From UBA4971 sp029551185 (lineage in GTDB: Bacteria > Bacillota > SHA-98 > UBA4971), in the NCBI GenBank assembly GCA_035593725.1, contig DAOSZN010000004.1, forward strand, positions 1-64,000: a DNA stretch of 64,000 nt, written 5' to 3'. A model generated the notes under the pieces. That model saw only the letters and a list, made by a program, of their open reading frames with translations, searched no databases and was not told the DNA's origin. The position numbers and the translations under genes are program-made. Below, piece by piece: positions 1 through 8,496 of the stretch (position 1 is its first letter; the number at the start of each line of letters is the position of its first letter).

Positions 1-250
1 AGATGGCTGAAATTAAGGCATGGCTTCAAAAAATGTGGCAGAGAATCGACCATCTCTTTTCACCAGTGACGCCATCAAAGACGTGCTCTGCTTCAACAGT
101 GTCCAGTCGCTTACAGTTTTATATTTATATAGTCCTGACCTGGATTCTCGTAAAACGAGACTGATTCGAAAGTGTTCATATAAGCTAAATAGCTTTAGCA
201 TCCTAGCTATAATAAACATATAACTTTCTTATATTATTTATATAGACCTC
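1..250. other. Window edge, no gene assigned
   Basis: No reading frame here resembles a known protein. Short frames exist on both strands, including one of about 53 codons starting at position 3 (MAEIKAWLQKMW...) and running to about 164, but none has a convincing ribosome binding site. The stretch just before 250 is A+T rich, as expected upstream of a promoter. It may hold the 3' flank of an upstream gene or simply be intergenic. Confidence 0.4.
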
Positions 251-280
251 TTGACACAATTGGGTTAGTTATCCTATAAT
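251..280 (+). promoter_or_regulatory. Sigma-A type promoter of the hspR-dnaK operon
   Basis: TTGACA at 251-256 and TATAAT at 275-280 match both consensus hexamers, with an 18-bp spacer. Transcription would begin near 287, giving a leader of about 30 nt before the hspR start at 317. I looked for the HspR operator (HAIR, CTTGAGT-N7-ACTCAAG) and for CIRCE around it and saw neither in recognisable form. Confidence 0.75.
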
Positions 281-316
281 GGGATTGGAGCTCAGAGTTA
301 TCCGAGGTGACCCAAG

Positions 317-649
317 TTGAAGCTGCACGGACCTGATGAACCGGTCTACACTATTGGCGTAGCTGCTCGTTTGCTAGGAGTAAATCCGCAAACATTGCGA
401 GCGATTGAGCGGGAAGGGTTGCTTGAACCTGCCCGAACCGAGGCAAACATGAGGCTTTACTCCGAAAACGATCTGCTGCTGTTACAACGCATATGTTTTT
501 TGATTCAGGAGGAGGGTGTAAACCTTGCGGGGGTCAAGATGATCCTCGAGATTGAGTCGAAGCAGGGGAACACAACAACCAGGTATCGCCAGGTTACGCA
601 GAGCGTCTCCCGCAGAGCCAAGCCTGACGAATGCAAAGACGACTCCTGA
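317..649 (+). CDS. hspR: HspR, MerR-family heat-shock repressor
   Basis: A 110-residue MerR-type regulator. The winged-helix DNA-binding domain lies at residues 11-80 (YTIGVAARLLGVNPQTLRAI, then an acidic stretch and REGLLEP), followed by a short basic tail. This is the layout of HspR, which represses dnaK and clpB operons and is released on heat shock when DnaK is titrated away. The start is TTG at 317, set by the ribosome binding site GAGGTG at 304-309. It is the first gene of an operon with dnaK, 57 bp upstream, which supports HspR over other small MerR proteins. HspR is classic in Actinobacteria and some proteobacteria, whereas most Bacillota use HrcA or CtsR, so its presence here is a little unusual. 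The HspR call rests on context plus sequence. Confidence 0.85.
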   Translation: MKLHGPDEPVYTIGVAARLLGVNPQTLRAIEREGLLEPARTEANMRLYSENDLLLLQRICFLIQEEGVNLAGVKMILEIESKQGNTTTRYRQVTQSVSRRAKPDECKDDS

Positions 650-706
650 GTTAGGATTTTCATCGTTCCAATTTGTCTGTTGAGTAACGGAAGAGGGGGA
701 ATCACA

Positions 707-2638
707 ATGGGGAAAGTTGTTGGCATTGACCTTGGCACTACAAACTCAGTAATTGCTGTAATGGAAGGCGGCAATCCTACAGTAATAGTCAATGCTGAAG
801 GAGCGAGGCTGACCCCGTCAGTAGTCGGTTTCAGCAAGAACGGCGAACGACTCGTTGGACAACTTGCCCGCAGGCAAGCAGTTATGAACCCGGAGAATAC
901 AATCTATTCCATCAAGAGGTTTATGGGGCGCCGCTTCGACGAGGTTGAGGCAGAACACAAGCGTGTGCCATACAAAGTCAAAGCCGCTCCGAACTATGGA
1001 ATTAAAATAGATGTTCCGGCAACCGGAAAGGAGTACTCTCCTGAAGAGATCTCTGCCATGTTACTTCAGAAGATGAAAACGGATGCCGAGGAATTTCTGG
1101 GCGAGTCAATCACCAAAGCGGTAATTACAGTTCCTGCCTATTTCAACGATTCGCAGAGGCAAGCGACGAAGGACGCAGGACGCATTGCCGGACTTGAAGT
1201 GCTGAGGATCATCAATGAGCCGACAGCGGCAGCACTTGCGTACGGCCTCGACAAGAAAAAGAACGAAACGATTCTCGTCTGGGACCTCGGCGGAGGCACA
1301 TTTGACGTTTCCATCCTCGAGGTCGGAGACGGTGTCTTTGAGGTCAAGTCCACTGCAGGAGATACACACTTGGGCGGAGATGACTATGATCAGAGACTTG
1401 TGGAGTACATTGCCGATGAATTCCAGCGGGACCAAGGCATCGACCTCAGAAAGGATCGTCAGGCTCTGCAGAGACTGATCGAAGCGGCGGAAAAGGCAAA
1501 AATTGAGCTGTCACAGGTTTACGAGACTAACATCAGTCTCCCGTTTATTACAGCGGATCAAACTGGTCCAAAACACCTGGAGACCAAGATAACACGGGCC
1601 AAATTCGAAGAGCTGACCGCAGACCTTACTGAGAGATGCACAGGACCCTTCAAACAGGCGCTGAAGGATGCGAAGCTCTCTATGAATGATATTGACGAAG
1701 TGATTCTTGTGGGCGGAGCCACACGAATGCCGGTCATTCAGGAGCTGGTAAGGAAGCTGACAGGCAAGGAACCCCATCGCGGCGTGAACCCGGATGAGGT
1801 AGTAGCGGTCGGCGCAGCAATTCAGGCAGGTGTGTTGGCAGGTGAGGTGAAGGACGTAGTCCTCTTGGACGTCACCCCGCTCTCTCTGGGAATCGAAACC
1901 CTCGGAGGGGTGACCACTAAGCTTATCGAGAGGAATACTACGATACCTACAAGGAAGAGCCAGATCTTCACCACAGCGGAGGATGGGCAGACTTCCGTGG
2001 AGATCCATGTCCTTCAGGGCGAGCGCGAGTTTGCCCGTGACAACAGAACACTGGGCCGCTTCACACTGCCGGGCATTCCGCCGGCACCTCGCGGGGTTCC
2101 GCAGATTGAGGTGACCTTCGACATAGACGCCAACGGCATAGTCAACGTGACTGCCAAGGACCTTGGAACAGGTAAGGAACAGCGGATAACAATTACTGCA
2201 TCGACTCAGCTGTCAGATGAGGAAGTTGAGAAGCTGGTGCATGAGGCGGAACGAGCCGCTGAGGAAGACAAGAAGCGTCGCGAGGAGGTAGAACTCAGGA
2301 ATTCCGCAGACAGCCTGGTCTACATAACAGAGAAAACCCTGCGGGATGTGGGCGACAAGATATCTTCAGAGACAAGGTCTAAGGTGGAAGCGGAGATTGA
2401 GAATCTGAAGAAGGCTATCGCCGACAATGATATGGATTCCATAAAACGTTTGATGGATCAGGTCAGGGAAGCCTCCTACAAGATGTCAGAGGAGATGTAC
2501 AAGGCAACGCAGGAGGCCTCAGGGAGTCAGGACGCCGGCGACGATGGCTTTGATTCCCGGGCCCATGCAGGCGCCGACTCCTCCGGAGACGATGATGATG
2601 TGATAGATGCAGACTTTAGGACTGTAGAGGACAAGTAA
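707..2638 (+). CDS. dnaK: Chaperone DnaK (Hsp70)
   Basis: ATP-dependent Hsp70 chaperone of 643 residues. The N-terminal ATPase domain carries GIDLGTTNS near residue 5, the NEPTAAALAYG phosphate motif near 169 and DLGGGTFDVS near 195. The VLLDVTPLSLGIETLGG linker lies near 384, then the substrate-binding domain and a helical lid, ending in an acidic DDDDVIDADF tail typical of DnaK. The start is ATG 707, preceded by GAGGGGGA; a TTG 27 bp upstream is in frame but lacks a site. Between MGRR and EEISA the protein has the roughly 20-residue insert found in Gram-negative-type DnaKs and absent from most Bacillota and Actinobacteria. No grpE gene is adjacent, so the nucleotide exchange factor must be encoded elsewhere. 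It may be a second, specialised DnaK of the genome. Confidence 0.97.
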   Translation: MGKVVGIDLGTTNSVIAVMEGGNPTVIVNAEGARLTPSVVGFSKNGERLVGQLARRQAVMNPENTIYSIKRFMGRRFDEVEAEHKRVPYKVKAAPNYGIKIDVPATGKEYSPEEISAMLLQKMKTDAEEFLGESITKAVITVPAYFNDSQRQATKDAGRIAGLEVLRIINEPTAAALAYGLDKKKNETILVWDLGGGTFDVSILEVGDGVFEVKSTAGDTHLGGDDYDQRLVEYIADEFQRDQGIDLRKDRQALQRLIEAAEKAKIELSQVYETNISLPFITADQTGPKHLETKITRAKFEELTADLTERCTGPFKQALKDAKLSMNDIDEVILVGGATRMPVIQELVRKLTGKEPHRGVNPDEVVAVGAAIQAGVLAGEVKDVVLLDVTPLSLGIETLGGVTTKLIERNTTIPTRKSQIFTTAEDGQTSVEIHVLQGEREFARDNRTLGRFTLPGIPPAPRGVPQIEVTFDIDANGIVNVTAKDLGTGKEQRITITASTQLSDEEVEKLVHEAERAAEEDKKRREEVELRNSADSLVYITEKTLRDVGDKISSETRSKVEAEIENLKKAIADNDMDSIKRLMDQVREASYKMSEEMYKATQEASGSQDAGDDGFDSRAHAGADSSGDDDDVIDADFRTVEDK

Positions 2639-2777
2639 GATCATAAGTTGCATTGAGTTCCAATTTTACTCCTTTGGGAGTCTCTGAGAAACAGTCTGAC
2701 GCCGCGCTTGCCCTATCAGGGCGGTTGAGCGGTCAATATAACATAAAAGCTAAATTACTATATGGAGGTGGGTATGA

Positions 2778-3224
2778 ATGGCATTGATGAGTTACGATCC
2801 ATGGAAGGAGATTTCTGAGATGAGGCGTGCTTTGATTCGCATGTTCGGAGACGATTTCGGTCAGACGTCGCTTGAGAGACAGGATGCCCATAGCGGGTTG
2901 TTCATGCCTGTCGACATAGCTGAAAGCGGGGAAGAGTTTGTAGTAACTGCGGAACTGCCTGGAATGAGCCCTGAGGATATCAAGATTACAGTTGTGGATA
3001 ACCAGGTGACCATCGAAGGGCAGCGCGAGCAGGAGCTGGAGGAGAAACACGGGAACTGCCTGCGGAGCGAAAGACGCTTCGGGCGTTTTTCCAGAAGCTT
3101 TGTGTTCTCTTCGCCAATCGATGACACTGAAGTGTCAGCAAGTTACAAGAACGGAATTCTCGAGGTGCGTCTACCGAAGTCCGAAGGTGCGAAGGCCAAA
3201 CAGATCGAGATTCGCACTGAGTAA
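2778..3224 (+). CDS. Small heat-shock protein Hsp20 (alpha-crystallin family)
   Basis: A 148-residue small heat-shock protein, an ATP-independent holdase that binds unfolding proteins. The N-terminal arm (residues 1-40, DPWKEISEMRRALIRMFGD) precedes the alpha-crystallin domain at about 41-140, with PVDIAESGEEFVVTAELPGM and the late strand motif ASYKNGILEVRLPK. The A-x-x-x-G-I/V-L hallmark is present. ATG 2778 is preceded by GGAGGTG at 2764-2770. A small hairpin (GCCCT-ATC-AGGGC, 2710-2722) and a palindrome (TTGA-GCGG-TCAA, 2725-2736) sit in the 139-bp gap after dnaK. They could be a processing or regulatory site, but neither matches a known heat-shock operator well. Confidence 0.95.
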   Translation: MALMSYDPWKEISEMRRALIRMFGDDFGQTSLERQDAHSGLFMPVDIAESGEEFVVTAELPGMSPEDIKITVVDNQVTIEGQREQELEEKHGNCLRSERRFGRFSRSFVFSSPIDDTEVSASYKNGILEVRLPKSEGAKAKQIEIRTE

Positions 3225-3264
3225 CAAGGTCGCAAGGCGCACGCAGGGTACGCGGCGTGCATGT

Positions 3265-3315
3265 GGCATGGGCCGGCTGCAGCAGGGGAATCCCTGCTTG
3301 CGGGCTGCCCATGCC
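3265..3315 (+). terminator. Strong hairpin after hsp20, terminator-like without a U-run
   Basis: GGCATGGGC at 3265-3273 pairs with GCCCATGCC at 3307-3315. Inside it AGCAGGG (3281-3287) pairs with CCCTGCT (3292-3298) around a GAAT loop. The hairpin is very stable but is followed by TCTTAGAG rather than a run of T. It may be an attenuator, an RNA processing or stability element inside the chaperone operon, or a palindromic repeat. It sits in the 343-bp gap between hsp20 and dnaJ, which holds no gene. Confidence 0.45.
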
Positions 3316-3567
3316 TCTTAGAGCAGCCATTTACCAACCATAGAAGGCTTGAATCAATCTTTTGACCCCCGAATCCATGAAGCCATAGCCTAGTGCCATG
3401 GAACGGGGATTGAAACCGAAACGGCAGTGAAGGGGTTAGAACGCCGGTAACTCATAATGTGGATGAATGCTTGCGGCCGGCCATGGCCCCCGCGGCTGCA
3501 CCGAAACCTATGAACCGGAACCATGCTGCGTGTGGCAAATTGTATGGACGGGCGCAGGGGATGGACA

Positions 3568-4575
3568 ATGGAATTCAAGGATTATTACAAAGTCCTTGGT
3601 GTGTCCAAGGATGCAAGTGAAAAGGAAATAAAGTCTGCTTACAGGGGGCTTGCGCGTAAGTACCATCCGGATGCAAACCCAGGCGACAGCCGGGCAGAGG
3701 AACGCTTCAAGGAAATAGCCGAGGCTTACGAGGTATTGGGTGATCCGGAGAAGAGAAAGCGCTACGACATGCTCGGCGCCAACTGGGATCAGTACTCCAG
3801 GGCGGACGCCGGCCGGTCACAGGGAGCAAAGTGGAGAACCCAGCCTGGTTATAAGCGCGCAACTTTCACTTTCGGCAATCTGTCTGATGCTGATTTCAGC
3901 GATTTCTTTAAGCAGTTCTTTGCAGATTTCGAATTTGGCGACTACATATTCGGACGGGATCTGTACGATCAGGATGAAAACTATTTCACCGGAAGCAGGC
4001 CCGCCAAGCAGGATATAGAACATGAACTTGAGATAGGTCTGGATGAGGCATTGACAGGCAGTCAGCGTCCGATAGAAATAGTGGACCACGAGGACGGTTC
4101 CCGACGGAAAATCGTAGTGGATATTCCTGCGGGGGTGCACGACGGCACGCGACTGCGGATTGCCGGCGAGGGTATGGGTTCGTCGGGAGGCCGAGGGGAT
4201 CTTTATCTTAAAGTGCGAATACGCCTCCACCACGGGTACCAACTTCGCGGTGATGACCTGCATACAGAGGTAGACGTTCCTCTTACAGTTGCGGTTTTGG
4301 GGGGTGAGGTCAAACTAGAAACCCCCACAGGAGATACAATTTCGGTAAAGGTTCCTCCGGAAACCCAAAACGGTCAAGTCCTGCGCTTGCGGGGTCTTGG
4401 AATGCCGTCGACCAAAGGCAAAAAGAGAGGGGATCTCCTAGTCAAGGTGAATGTAGTCTTGCCTCGAAACCTAAGCGAGCAGGAGCGGGAGCTCTTTCAA
4501 GAACTCGAACGATTAAGAACGGGTGTCGGTCAGAATAACGCTGACCCGTCAGGAGGGATGAAACATGAGATTTGA
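3568..4575 (+). CDS. DnaJ/CbpA-type Hsp40 co-chaperone without zinc fingers
   Basis: A 335-residue J-domain protein that stimulates the DnaK ATPase and delivers substrates. The J domain spans residues 2-67 (DYYKVLGVSKDASEKEIKSA) with the HPD motif at about 33-35. A Gly/Phe/Asp-rich linker follows (FGDYIFGRDLYD). Two C-terminal beta-barrel domains make up about 150-325, including GVHDGTRLRIAGEGM and GGEVKLETPTG. The CXXCXGXG zinc repeats of DnaJ are absent, so it is a type II (CbpA-like) Hsp40. ATG 3568 (MEFKDYYK) is preferred over upstream in-frame starts because it lies 7 nt after GCAGGGG and matches the family N terminus. The 3' end overlaps clpB by 11 nt, so the two are translationally coupled. 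Confidence 0.93.
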   Translation: MEFKDYYKVLGVSKDASEKEIKSAYRGLARKYHPDANPGDSRAEERFKEIAEAYEVLGDPEKRKRYDMLGANWDQYSRADAGRSQGAKWRTQPGYKRATFTFGNLSDADFSDFFKQFFADFEFGDYIFGRDLYDQDENYFTGSRPAKQDIEHELEIGLDEALTGSQRPIEIVDHEDGSRRKIVVDIPAGVHDGTRLRIAGEGMGSSGGRGDLYLKVRIRLHHGYQLRGDDLHTEVDVPLTVAVLGGEVKLETPTGDTISVKVPPETQNGQVLRLRGLGMPSTKGKKRGDLLVKVNVVLPRNLSEQERELFQELERLRTGVGQNNADPSGGMKHEI

Positions 4576-7162
4576 TAAGCTTACAGTGAAATCCCAGGAA
4601 GCAATAGCACGCGCGATGAGCATTGCCAGGGAAAGGCAACACCAGAGCGTTACGCTGATGCATATACTCGCCGCCTTGCTCGAACAGAAGGAAGGCGTTG
4701 TCCCTCCTGTCCTATCCAAGCTGGGTATTGCCATCGATGCGCTGGCTAAGGCAGTCGATTCATCCTTGGAGAAACTCCCCAAAGTCTACGGGCAGGAGGC
4801 AGGGCAATACTTGTCTGCAACCGCAGCTATCGTGCTGGATGATGCCACGTCCGAAGCCGAACGGATGAAGGATGAGTACGTCAGTGTCGAGCACATCCTT
4901 CTGGCGATGGCTGCTACTGATGATGAGGCAGGGCGTCTGCTTAGATCGATGGGAGGGACCAAAGACGCGATATATAAAGCACTCGTGGATGTGCGGGGCA
5001 CACAGCGAGTGACGGATCAGAATCCTGAGGACAAGTATCAGGCACTGGAAAGATATACTCGGGATCTTACTGACCTGGCGCGCAAAGGGGTTCTCGATCC
5101 CGTTATCGGGCGGGATGAAGAGGTCCGCCGGGTGATTCAGGTCCTGTCCAGGCGGACCAAAAACAACCCTGTTCTCATCGGCGAACCGGGCGTCGGGAAA
5201 ACCGCTATTGCTGAAGGGCTTGCCCAACGCATAGTTGCCAACGATGTGCCTGATAGTCTGAAGGACAAGCGCGTCCTCTCATTGGATCTCGGCGCATTAG
5301 TGGCAGGCAGCAAGTATAGGGGCGAATTCGAAGACAGGCTAAAAGCAGTATTGAAGGATATAGAAGATTCAGAAGGCCGGATAATTCTGTTTATCGATGA
5401 ACTTCATACATTGGTAGGCGCCGGGGCGGCAGAAGGTTCAATTGACGCATCGAATATGCTCAAACCTGCACTCGCCCGCGGCGAACTCAGAGCGATCGGC
5501 GCAACAACCATAGACGAGTACCGTAAGTACATCCAGAAAGACGCAGCGCTTGAGCGAAGGTTCCAACCTGTAATGGTTGAAGAGCCTTCTGTCGAAGATA
5601 CTATCGCGATACTCAGAGGATTGAAGGAAAGATACGAAATTCATCACGGGGTCAAAATAAGGGATTCTGCTTTAGTGGCAGCTGCGGTCATGTCCCATCG
5701 ATATATTTCCGACAGGTTTCTGCCTGACAAGGCTATCGATCTCATGGACGAAGCAGCGTCAGCCCTCAGAATGGAAATAGACTCCATGCCTGCTGAGATC
5801 GACGAAGTGGAGCGCCGTATAATGCAGTTGGAGATCGAGCGTCACGCCCTCGAGAAGGAAGAGGATGAAGCCTCCCGTGAGAGGCTCATCAGGCTAAACG
5901 GAGAACTGAAAGACCTTAAAGAGAAATCTGAGTCTATGAAGGCGCATTGGCAGAAGGAAAAAGAGACCATTGTACGAATAAGAGAGATCAAGCAGAAGAT
6001 AGAAGAAGCTAAGATTGAAGAACAGGCCGCAGAGCGCGCAGGGGACCTTGGACGCGCTGCTGAACTACGCTATGGAGTGCAGCTGTCCCTTGAGAAAGAA
6101 CTTGATCAGGCTAACGAGGAGCTGGCCGCCCTCCAGAAGGAGAAGCGCTTTCTCAAAGAGGAAGTGGATGATGAGGACATTGCCGAGATAGTGGCCAAAT
6201 GGACAGGAATTCCCGTAACACGGCTGCTGGAAGGGGAGCGGGAGAAGCTCCTTAGGATGGAGGAATTCCTCAGGCGAAGAGTTGTCGGTCAGGATGAGGC
6301 AATAGAGGCGGTATCCAACGCGGTCAGGCGTTCCCGTTCAGGGCTTTCCGATCCCGAACGACCCATCGGCTCATTCCTCTTCCTGGGCCCCACCGGCGTA
6401 GGCAAGACAGAGCTGGCAAAGGCATTGGCGGAGTTTCTCTTTGATGATGAACGCGCCATGATCAGAATAGATATGTCCGAGTATCAGGAAAGGCACACAG
6501 TGGCCAGGCTGATCGGGGCTCCGCCCGGATACGTCGGTTATGAAGAAGGGGGACAGCTTACTGAAGCAGTCAGGAGGAGGCCTTATTCAGTAATACTGTT
6601 GGACGAAATCGAAAAGGCGCATCAGGAAGTCTTTAATGTCCTGCTGCAGCTCCTCGATGATGGCAGATTGACGGATGGTCAAGGCCGGACCGTGGATTTC
6701 CGCAATACCGTAGTGATAATGACGTCCAATCTGGGCAGCCAGTATATCATGGAGCATGCCACAAGCAGCGAAGAGCGGATGAGAGACTTGGTTATGGAAG
6801 TGCTTCGTGAAGCATTCAGACCGGAGTTTCTCAACAGAATCGATGAGGTGCTGATCTTCAACAGGCTCGGACCGGAAGAATTATCGAAGATCGTCGAGAT
6901 TCAGCTGGACTTGGTCTGCGATCGAGTCGCATCACAAGGTTTTTTACTGGAATGGACAACTGAGGTGCGAGAGTTTCTGGCTGAATCAGGATATGATCCG
7001 GCGTACGGGGCCAGACCCCTCAAACGCGCGATTCAAAGGGAACTCGAGAATCCGCTGGCCATTGAGATACTGCAAGGCCGATTCGTGCCAGGCGACAGCA
7101 TAAGAGTAAGTATCGAAGATGCGGACGGACAAGGCAAGGTTTTGGTGTTTCAGAAGGCTTAG
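4565..7162 (+). CDS. clpB: Disaggregase ClpB (Hsp100)
   Basis: An 865-residue AAA+ disaggregase that works with DnaK/DnaJ to extract proteins from aggregates. Domains in order: a Clp N-domain (about 1-145), AAA-1 with Walker A GEPGVGKTA near 205, a long charged coiled-coil middle domain (about 400-525, rich in Glu, Lys and Arg), then AAA-2 with GPTGVGKTE near 608 and the D2-small C-terminal domain. The coiled-coil insertion separates ClpB from ClpA/ClpC, and the length fits. ATG 4565 follows AGGAGGG inside the dnaJ 3' end. It is the last gene of the hspR-dnaK-hsp20-dnaJ-clpB operon, so the whole disaggregation machine is co-expressed. No clear intrinsic terminator was seen in the 258 bp before the convergent nitroreductase gene. 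Confidence 0.97.
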   Translation: MRFDKLTVKSQEAIARAMSIARERQHQSVTLMHILAALLEQKEGVVPPVLSKLGIAIDALAKAVDSSLEKLPKVYGQEAGQYLSATAAIVLDDATSEAERMKDEYVSVEHILLAMAATDDEAGRLLRSMGGTKDAIYKALVDVRGTQRVTDQNPEDKYQALERYTRDLTDLARKGVLDPVIGRDEEVRRVIQVLSRRTKNNPVLIGEPGVGKTAIAEGLAQRIVANDVPDSLKDKRVLSLDLGALVAGSKYRGEFEDRLKAVLKDIEDSEGRIILFIDELHTLVGAGAAEGSIDASNMLKPALARGELRAIGATTIDEYRKYIQKDAALERRFQPVMVEEPSVEDTIAILRGLKERYEIHHGVKIRDSALVAAAVMSHRYISDRFLPDKAIDLMDEAASALRMEIDSMPAEIDEVERRIMQLEIERHALEKEEDEASRERLIRLNGELKDLKEKSESMKAHWQKEKETIVRIREIKQKIEEAKIEEQAAERAGDLGRAAELRYGVQLSLEKELDQANEELAALQKEKRFLKEEVDDEDIAEIVAKWTGIPVTRLLEGEREKLLRMEEFLRRRVVGQDEAIEAVSNAVRRSRSGLSDPERPIGSFLFLGPTGVGKTELAKALAEFLFDDERAMIRIDMSEYQERHTVARLIGAPPGYVGYEEGGQLTEAVRRRPYSVILLDEIEKAHQEVFNVLLQLLDDGRLTDGQGRTVDFRNTVVIMTSNLGSQYIMEHATSSEERMRDLVMEVLREAFRPEFLNRIDEVLIFNRLGPEELSKIVEIQLDLVCDRVASQGFLLEWTTEVREFLAESGYDPAYGARPLKRAIQRELENPLAIEILQGRFVPGDSIRVSIEDADGQGKVLVFQKA

Positions 7163-7420
7163 TGGAGAAGCCGGCACGCGGAGACGAGACCTCGGCGAGT
7201 GCCTTGTTTGATGTAATCAGCAGTTGTATTTGCATATATGACTTCTGAGACGATTGGCAGAAGATTGTTGCTTAGAGACTTCTTCAAGCAATCCAAGAGA
7301 GAAGAGAGGCGTTGTTTGCGCCATATTGCATAGGGGCATGTGCGGTAGTGCTCGGAACGGACAGGCGTGTTAGGAGCCAAGCCGCATATGCCCCGGTTGT
7401 ATAACACCTAAAAGGGACTC

Positions 7421-7978
7421 CTATTTTACATATGTGAAGACTTCTTTGTTTCTGGGTTTTGCCGGAGGGCTGTCGCCGTCTATGTATCCCAAAGTCACAG
7501 TGCACACATGGGCATAGCCGTCAGGGACACCCAACTCCTTCAGTAATTCAGCGCCTTTTCTTGATTCAAAAATGAGCTCAGGCGATGTCATTATACATGA
7601 ACCAATGTTTAAGGATTCCGCTGCCAGAGCGATGTTCTGCGCTGCCAGCGAACAGTCGATTTCAACAAATCGGCTTGTGGAATCACCTGTGATTATTATC
7701 ACTGTGGGAGCGTGATAAAAAGGGCTGAAGTCAGGTTGAGCCGCTCTGTTAGCCATGGGCTCAGGACCTGCTTTCATGCTTTCCCTGGCCACGTCAGTAA
7801 GCTTTGCCAGCACGTCCTTGTTCTGGATAACGGTAAAATGCCACTTCTGCTGATTCATAGCGCTCGGAGCCTGGATCGCAGCCTCAAGAACAGCCTCAAG
7901 TTCCGAATCTGTTATTTGCTCCGGCTTGTACTCCCGGATGCTCCGTCTTCTTTTGATGACCCTAAGAGTCTCGTTCAT
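7421..7978 (-). CDS. Nitroreductase-family FMN oxidoreductase
   Basis: A 185-residue FMN-dependent NAD(P)H oxidoreductase. The N-terminal FMN-phosphate motif RRRSIREYKPEQI is followed by a helix with APSAMNQQKWHF, and the C-terminal half holds the LAAQNIALAAESLNIGSC helix. This is the NADH-oxidase/nitroreductase fold, which works as a homodimer; the physiological substrate cannot be told from sequence. The start ATG (7976-7978) gives the family N terminus MNETLRVIKRRRS. The AGGAGG upstream is about 14 nt away, longer than ideal, but the in-frame codons closer to it are not usual starts. It is a single gene convergent with clpB, with no operon partners. Confidence 0.88.
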   Translation of the reverse strand: MNETLRVIKRRRSIREYKPEQITDSELEAVLEAAIQAPSAMNQQKWHFTVIQNKDVLAKLTDVARESMKAGPEPMANRAAQPDFSPFYHAPTVIIITGDSTSRFVEIDCSLAAQNIALAAESLNIGSCIMTSPELIFESRKGAELLKELGVPDGYAHVCTVTLGYIDGDSPPAKPRNKEVFTYVK

Positions 7979-8496
7979 GGTTTTCTTAATTGCCTCCTTT
8001 CTGATTATCAATAAACAGTTTCTCGGACATTCAACATTTTCCTTCCGGAACACTTTCCAGTGTGGATTCATTAAGGTCTTTCGGGATGGCGTATCATGTG
8101 GTATAAGAGGGACCGGTGCCGGTCCGAACACGGTTTATCAGCTAATCTCAGCGTGTTTCATATGTCTGTGATTATAGCTGTCAGACAACGACTATAAAAG
8201 AAAGCCACACTTGCTCTTGAAGATTCAAGGCCTATCAGGCGATGGTCCAGTGGCATTATATGGGATAATGCTGTATAATATTCCATGGAAGATAAATCCA
8301 ATTTAGGCCGTAATCACCGCTTATTTGAAGCAGACTCTACAGTATTTACTTGTCAATTAAACAAGTAATGTAAAACTCTCAATACATGGTGCTGCCTCAT
8401 GCTTTAAAGCCACCGTCCATGTCCGCAGTGCTGAGCCGTTTAGAGGAGCTAACGTGAGGCAAGGGAGGTAGACCGGCCGGAAGGAGGACCCCTGTT
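7979..8496. other. Intergenic region between divergent genes
   Basis: About 520 bp upstream of both the nitroreductase gene (minus) and the BTAD regulator (plus). A TATAAT lies at 8274-8279 on the plus strand with only a poor -35 (TGGCAT). TTGACA lies on the minus strand at 8351-8356 without a matching -10. No protein-like frame was seen. The 3' end carries AGGAGG (8482-8487), which serves the next gene. Confidence 0.4.

Noticed and set aside
230..316. HspR operator (HAIR) or CIRCE element at the dnaK operon promoter
   Set aside because: Only loose half-site resemblance was visible; neither inverted repeat meets its consensus, so only the promoter is reported.
505..837. Minus-strand frame over hspR and dnaK
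   Set aside because: It lies opposite well-supported genes, has no ribosome binding site and does not resemble a protein family.
1511..2008. Long minus-strand frame opposite dnaK
   Set aside because: It is a mirror of codon use in dnaK; there is no start signal or recognisable domain.
8274..8279. Promoter of the SARP-like regulator
   Set aside because: The TATAAT is perfect but the matching -35 (TGGCAT) is poor and the gene is more than 200 bp away.
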